Under the pieces are notes generated by a model. That model saw only the letters and a program-made list of their open reading frames with translations. It was not told the origin of the DNA and made no database searches. DNA of 8,669 nt from positions 1 through 8,669 of the forward strand of contig MVPZ01000162.1 of the NCBI GenBank assembly GCA_002067045.1, read 5' to 3'. Each line of letters opens with the position of its first letter. The stretch's first letter is position 1. The position numbers and the translations under genes are program-made. This document shows positions 5,401 to 8,669 of this stretch, one piece after another. This DNA comes from Methanomassiliicoccales archaeon PtaB.Bin134 (GTDB lineage: Archaea; Thermoplasmatota; Thermoplasmata; Methanomassiliicoccales; UBA472).

Positions 5401-6549
5401 CGTTTCCGGGTCGGCCCTCACGAAGATGGTGAACCTGGACCCCTGGCCCGGGGAGCTCTCCACCTCCACCCAGCCCCCGTGCTCCTTCACGATCCCGTAC
5501 ACAATGGGCAAACCCAGCCCGGTGCCCTCCCCCGCCGCCTTGGTGGTGAAGAACGGCTCGAACACATGGCCAATCTGCTCGGGGGTCATCCCCGTGCCGG
5601 TATCCACCACCTCCATGGACACGAAACGACCCACCGGGAAGTTCCCCTCCGGGGTCCCCTCCCGACCGTCGAACGGCCGGTTCCTCATGGCGATCTTGAT
5701 GCTTCCCTTCCCGCCCACGGCGTCCCTCGCGTTGGTGACCAGGTTGAGCATCACCTGCTCCAGCATGCGCACGTCGCCGTACACCGGCCACAGGTCCTCC
5801 GGGGCGTCCAGCTCCACGGACACGCTCTTGGGGACAATGGCCCGGACCAGCTCCATCAACTCCTTGAGCGCCGCCGCACTGTCCACCATCTCCTTCTTCA
5901 TGGGCTCCCTGCGGCTGAAGATGAGCAGCTTGCGCAGCAGCTCCGAGGCCCGGTCGCTCGACGCCACGATCTTCATGGCCTGGTCCCGGACCTTGCCGTC
6001 GGGTCCGGTCTGCATGGCTATCAGCTCCGCGTTCCCGCGGACCACCAGCAGCATGTTCTTGAGGTCGTGGGCCAGGCCAGCGGCCAGGGTCCCTATGGCC
6101 TCCATCTTCTGGGCCTGGTACACCTGGTCCTGCAGGGCCCGGGCGCGCTCCTCGGCGTCCTTCAGGTCCTGGATGTCCACGCAGGAGCCGATGTAGCCCC
6201 GGAAGTCCCCCTTCTCGTCCAGGATCTTCCGGCCGGTGTCCAGTATCCAGCGGTACCCGCCATCGTGACGCCGGAGCCGGTATTCCATGCGGAAATCCTC
6301 CCTGGCGTCGAAGGCCGAGGTGTAGATGTGCAGGCAGCGATCGAAATCGTCGGGGTGCACCCCCTCCGCCCAGCCGTTGCCCATCTCCTGCTCCATGGTC
6401 CGGCCGGTGAAGTCCAGCCATGGCTGGTTGAAGAAGTAGCACAGCTTGTCCAATCCGGCCATCCAGATCAGGACCGGTGCCACATCGGCCATGATGCGGA
6501 ATCGTTCGTCATACTCGGTGATGGTGTTGGGAACCTGGAGCCCGTTCAT
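5392..6549 (-). CDS. Soluble PAS-domain sensor histidine kinase
   Basis: The protein autophosphorylates on histidine and passes phosphate to a response regulator; no regulator gene is in the window. Numbering from the ATG at 6558: a PAS domain with its C-terminal PAC part (about residues 18-135; NQPWLDFTGR, VHPDDFDR, EYRLRRHDGGYRWILD, GYIGSCVDI), a short coiled-coil linker (KDAEERARALQDQVYQAQ), the phospho-acceptor H-box GLAHDLKNML with H164, and a complete HATPase domain: N-box MLNLVTNARDAV (about 270-281), G1 DTGTGM, F-box FEPFFTTK, G2 GTGLGL. No transmembrane segment is present, so it senses a cytosolic cue such as a redox state or ligand. CAGGAG (6559-6564 on the minus strand) abuts the ATG at 6558 but is 9 bases from the ATG at 6549, which I therefore prefer (385 residues); the 6558 start would add three residues. 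The order PAS-'QAQKMEAIGTLAAGLAHD' is that of NtrB-like and hybrid sensor families. Confidence 0.93.
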   Translation of the reverse strand: MNGLQVPNTITEYDERFRIMADVAPVLIWMAGLDKLCYFFNQPWLDFTGRTMEQEMGNGWAEGVHPDDFDRCLHIYTSAFDAREDFRMEYRLRRHDGGYRWILDTGRKILDEKGDFRGYIGSCVDIQDLKDAEERARALQDQVYQAQKMEAIGTLAAGLAHDLKNMLLVVRGNAELIAMQTGPDGKVRDQAMKIVASSDRASELLRKLLIFSRREPMKKEMVDSAAALKELMELVRAIVPKSVSVELDAPEDLWPVYGDVRMLEQVMLNLVTNARDAVGGKGSIKIAMRNRPFDGREGTPEGNFPVGRFVSMEVVDTGTGMTPEQIGHVFEPFFTTKAAGEGTGLGLPIVYGIVKEHGGWVEVESSPGQGSRFTIFVRADPETGA

Positions 6550-6558
6550 ATCTGGCAT

Positions 6559-6600
6559 CTCCTGGTATAACGTTAACGATGATTTAGGATTATTTCAATG
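6559..6600 (-). promoter_or_regulatory. AT-rich candidate promoter and palindromic site upstream of the histidine kinase
   Basis: The gap of about 80-90 bp between the ABC permease and the kinase is markedly more AT-rich than the rest of the window. On the minus strand it contains GAAATAATCC and CTAAATC, either of which could act as TATA element at a suitable distance, and then two overlapping perfect palindromes, TAACGTTA (6568-6575) and CGTTAACG (6571-6578), just before the CAGGAG ribosome site (6559-6564). The palindromes are placed where a repressor or autoregulator would block initiation. The rest of the gap (6601-6639) shows nothing further. Confidence 0.4.
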
Positions 6601-6639
6601 ATTTGGGGTGGTTTCGCGGAAGTGATAATGAAAGCCCGC

Positions 6640-8202
6640 TCACTCCAGGCGCCGCAGGTGCCGGTATCCCGCGGCCAGGAAGGCCGCTCCCAGGACCGAG
6701 CTGGAGATCAGCAGGGCCAACAGCCCCCAGGCCTCCCCGAACAGGGCGAAGCACAGCACGAACAGCAGGAAGGAGATGGCCATGACCATTACCGCGTTCC
6801 CCAGCACCTCCATGGGCTTCTCGGTGAAGGCCGGGAAGAGCAGGAACAGCCCGGTGGACATCATGACGTACGCCGAGGACACCCATACCAGCCAGGCGCA
6901 CAGGGCCAGCACCTCCGGCCAGGGCAGCCCCGCCGGCAGGAGCACGATAAGCGCCGACAGGGCGGCCACCGGCTGGACCACCAGCCAACCCTGCAGCACC
7001 CTGGCCCGGACCAATCGCGATTCCCCGCCGGGGGCCTTGCGGTAGATGAACAGGTTGTCCTTGCCCCTGGCGGTCACCTCCCCCACCACGAACACGCACA
7101 GGAAGGCCATGAGCCAGGATACCGTCAGCAGCGCCAGGGAGACGTAGTTGCCCGGGGGCAGGGAGCCCAGCATGAACACCTCCATCATGATCACCAGCCC
7201 CATGATGTACAGCACCCGGGAGAGGTTCTCCAGCCTCCGTCCGTAATCCTTCATCACCGTGACCAGCACCGAGCCGAACGCCCCTCCCAGGGCCGCGGCC
7301 CTGGCGTACCGGTACAGCCGCCCCTCCGGGGCCGCCCGGGGAGTGGCGAAAGACACCGGCTCCAGGTCGTAGGCGCGGCCGGAGAGCCGTCCGCCCACCA
7401 GCACCGAGCCCAGCAGGAAGCCCGAGAGCCCCAGCAGGCCGAGCACGGTCCTTCCGGCCTCGAACCCCAGGTCCCCGGGGTGGCGCAGGAAGCGCAGGAC
7501 CAGGTCCGCACCCCAGGAACTGGGCAGCAGCCAGAAGGCCCCGGAGAGGTCCGCGCCGCGGCCCTGCAGGGCGTCCATCATCTGCCCGTTCATGGAGAGG
7601 TACATAAGGCCCACCAGCGGCAGGGCGATCAGCAGGGCCATCGCCTGTCCGGCCTCCCGCCCGCGCACGCTGCGGCCCAGCCTGGCCTTGAGCATGGCGG
7701 CAATGAGCAGCCCCAACCACAGGGCGATCAGCACCACCAGCACGAACACCGCCACGGAGATCAGCACCTGGTCCATGGTCATGCCGAAGGGGATGAAGAG
7801 GGCCAGGAAGGTCCCGGCCAGTATGGAGATGAGTATGGAATACGTGGGCAGCATGCCCAGGAACTTGCCGATGAGCACGTCCTTGGGGCGCACCGGGGCC
7901 GACAGCAGCGTCTCCAGGGGCGCCAGGCTGGCGTCCTGCAGGGTCTGCATTATCGGTATGGTCAGCACGCTGATGAAGATCACGAAGAGGATGACCTGCA
8001 GGAAGGCCAGGGCCGCGTCGGACAGGAACAGCTCCTGAGTGAGTCCGGAGGCCAGGGAGAACACCGCCGGGGCGGCGTAGAGCACGTACCAGGCCACGAA
8101 GGCCAGGGCCAGGAACGGGAACACCTTCCTCCACCTGCGTATGCCGCTGGTCTTCAGCAGGTATTCGTTCCGGGCGATCAGCCACCACTTAGGCGCCGGC
8201 AG
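6640..8202 (-). CDS. ABC-2 type exporter permease, apparent CTG start
   Basis: This is the membrane subunit of an ABC exporter, working with the ATPase encoded immediately upstream. About twelve hydrophobic segments are visible. After the second one comes the ABC-2 signature region SLAPLETLLSAPVRPKDVLI, with GKFLG following, which resembles NatB/ABC-2 permeases where a short cytosolic helix contacts the ATPase. The stop is TGA at 6640-6642. The first conventional start is GTG at 8124 (494 residues), but the frame upstream of it reads KWWLIARNEYLLKTSGIRR, an amphipathic basic N-terminus typical of archaeal ABC-2 permeases (NE(F/Y) motif before the first helix). No ATG, GTG or TTG exists in frame between the upstream TGA (near 8306) and 8124. 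A CTG at 8200-8202 lies 7 bases after GGAGGGG (8208-8214), so I place the start there: 520 residues, overlapping the ATPase gene by 14 bp. Substrate (ion, drug, lipid or peptide) cannot be told. Confidence 0.85.
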   Translation of the reverse strand: MPAPKWWLIARNEYLLKTSGIRRWRKVFPFLALAFVAWYVLYAAPAVFSLASGLTQELFLSDAALAFLQVILFVIFISVLTIPIMQTLQDASLAPLETLLSAPVRPKDVLIGKFLGMLPTYSILISILAGTFLALFIPFGMTMDQVLISVAVFVLVVLIALWLGLLIAAMLKARLGRSVRGREAGQAMALLIALPLVGLMYLSMNGQMMDALQGRGADLSGAFWLLPSSWGADLVLRFLRHPGDLGFEAGRTVLGLLGLSGFLLGSVLVGGRLSGRAYDLEPVSFATPRAAPEGRLYRYARAAALGGAFGSVLVTVMKDYGRRLENLSRVLYIMGLVIMMEVFMLGSLPPGNYVSLALLTVSWLMAFLCVFVVGEVTARGKDNLFIYRKAPGGESRLVRARVLQGWLVVQPVAALSALIVLLPAGLPWPEVLALCAWLVWVSSAYVMMSTGLFLLFPAFTEKPMEVLGNAVMVMAISFLLFVLCFALFGEAWGLLALLISSSVLGAAFLAAGYRHLRRLE

Positions 8203-8669
8203 CCGCTCCCCTCCAGGACAGGGCGTCGGTGCGTTCCTCTCCCCCGGTGTAGCTGATGAAGGCCTCCTCCAAGGAGGAGGAGCCGGAGGATGCTGTCAGC
8301 TCCGCCACCGTACCCACCGCGGCCACCCGGCCCTGGTTTATGATGGCGATGCGGTCGCACACCTCCTCCATCAGGGGCAGGATGTGGCTGCTCACGAACA
8401 CGGTCTTGTTGGCCTTCTCCGAGAGGTCCTTGATCAGGTCCCGCACCACCAGGGAGGCTCGGGGATCGAGGGCGGAGGTCGGCTCGTCCAGGAACACTAT
8501 CGGGGGGTCGTGGATGAGCGCGGCGGCGATGAGCACCTTCTGCTTCATGCCCTTGCTGAACCCTTCCAGCAGGTCGTCCCTGCGCCGCTCCAGGTGGAAC
8601 AGGGACAGCAGGCGCTCGACCCTCCCCGAAAGAACGTCCCTGGGCACGTCGTACAGGGAGCCCACGAAC
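8189..8669 (-). CDS. ABC exporter ATP-binding subunit, 5' part outside the window
   Basis: The frame is open through the right edge; about 160 C-terminal residues are visible and the Walker A and Q-loop lie beyond the window. Seen in order: FVGSLYDVP (the usual 'ENL..vg.LYgvp' region just before the signature), the C-loop FSKGMKQK in place of the textbook LSGGQ, a variant common among ABC-2 exporters; Walker B IVFLDEPTSALD; the H-loop VSSHIL; and a D-type C-terminal extension with INQGRVAAVGTVAEL. The protein hydrolyses ATP on the cytosolic face to drive export by the permease encoded next. It ends with TAA at 8189-8191, overlapping the proposed permease start by 14 bp, which implies translational coupling. 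The final residues are a low-complexity WRGAAAGA. Confidence 0.95.
   Translation of the reverse strand, partial: FVGSLYDVPRDVLSGRVERLLSLFHLERRRDDLLEGFSKGMKQKVLIAAALIHDPPIVFLDEPTSALDPRASLVVRDLIKDLSEKANKTVFVSSHILPLMEEVCDRIAIINQGRVAAVGTVAELTASSGSSSLEEAFISYTGGEERTDALSWRGAAAGA
8208..8214 (-). promoter_or_regulatory. Ribosome binding site GGAGGGG that supports the CTG start of the ABC permease
   Basis: On the minus strand GGAGGGG lies near the end of the ATPase gene; its GGAGG core ends 7 bases before the CTG at 8202. It is the only strong Shine-Dalgarno site that could serve the permease. For the GTG at 8124 there is a GGAGG (about 8127-8131) at only about 2 bases, which is too close for efficient use. 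Confidence 0.5.

Noticed and set aside
5266..6570. Long plus-strand open frames opposite the histidine kinase
   Set aside because: They are rich in His, Gly, Gln, Pro and Arg, have no recognisable domain, and lie opposite a complete PAS/HisKA/HATPase gene; they arise from high GC content.
6598..8256. A 552-codon plus-strand open frame and a 532-codon minus-strand frame over the ABC permease
   Set aside because: Both have low-complexity His/Gln/Gly or Gly/Ala/Pro composition, while the permease frame shows clear transmembrane helices and the ABC-2 signature. They are shadow frames.
8540..8560. Degenerate ABC signature (FSKGMKQK) as a sign of an inactive ATPase
   Set aside because: This variant is usual in ABC-2 exporter ATPases, and Walker B, D-loop and H-loop are intact.

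Overview
The window looks like a stretch of a GC-rich archaeal chromosome. Coding density is very high, and genes overlap or abut. Arg AGG and Ile ATA codons are common despite the high GC content, Shine-Dalgarno sites of the GGAGG type are present, and TTG/GTG starts occur. Together with the gene families (a DUF2207-like membrane protein, a SPASM radical SAM enzyme, a soluble PAS histidine kinase and an ABC-2 exporter), this suggests a euryarchaeote, perhaps Thermoplasmatota or a Methanomassiliicoccales-like methanogen. That placement is inference; no rRNA or other marker gene is present.

Plus strand, 1-4594: the 3' part of a DHA2-type (14-helix) drug/proton antiporter, a 95-bp gap with a candidate promoter, and then three tightly overlapping genes. 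These encode a small two-helix membrane protein with a C-terminal zinc ribbon, a DUF2207-like single-pass membrane protein ending in a (Cys-Ala)x6-Gly-Gly-Gly-Arg tail, and a radical SAM/SPASM enzyme whose N-terminus resembles a PqqD-type RiPP recognition domain. The last two overlap by ATGA, and the Gly codons of the tail contain the ribosome binding site of the radical SAM gene. The most economical reading is a peptide-modification system in which the radical SAM enzyme modifies the cytosolic Cys-Ala tail of its membrane-bound neighbour, rather than a free small precursor peptide. This is the main discovery candidate.

Minus strand, 8669-4595 (read right to left): a partial ABC ATPase, its 12-helix ABC-2 permease (apparently starting at a rare CTG codon), a gap with promoter-like and palindromic sequence, a soluble PAS histidine kinase without a response regulator in view, and a class I SAM-dependent methyltransferase. 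The stop codon of the methyltransferase lies directly against the radical SAM stop in a shared TGATCA. The ABC pair is one transcription unit; the kinase and methyltransferase may be separate units. No tRNA, rRNA, CRISPR array, insertion sequence or origin was seen. The only non-coding stretches are short: 1169-1263, 5327-5391 and about 6550-6639.
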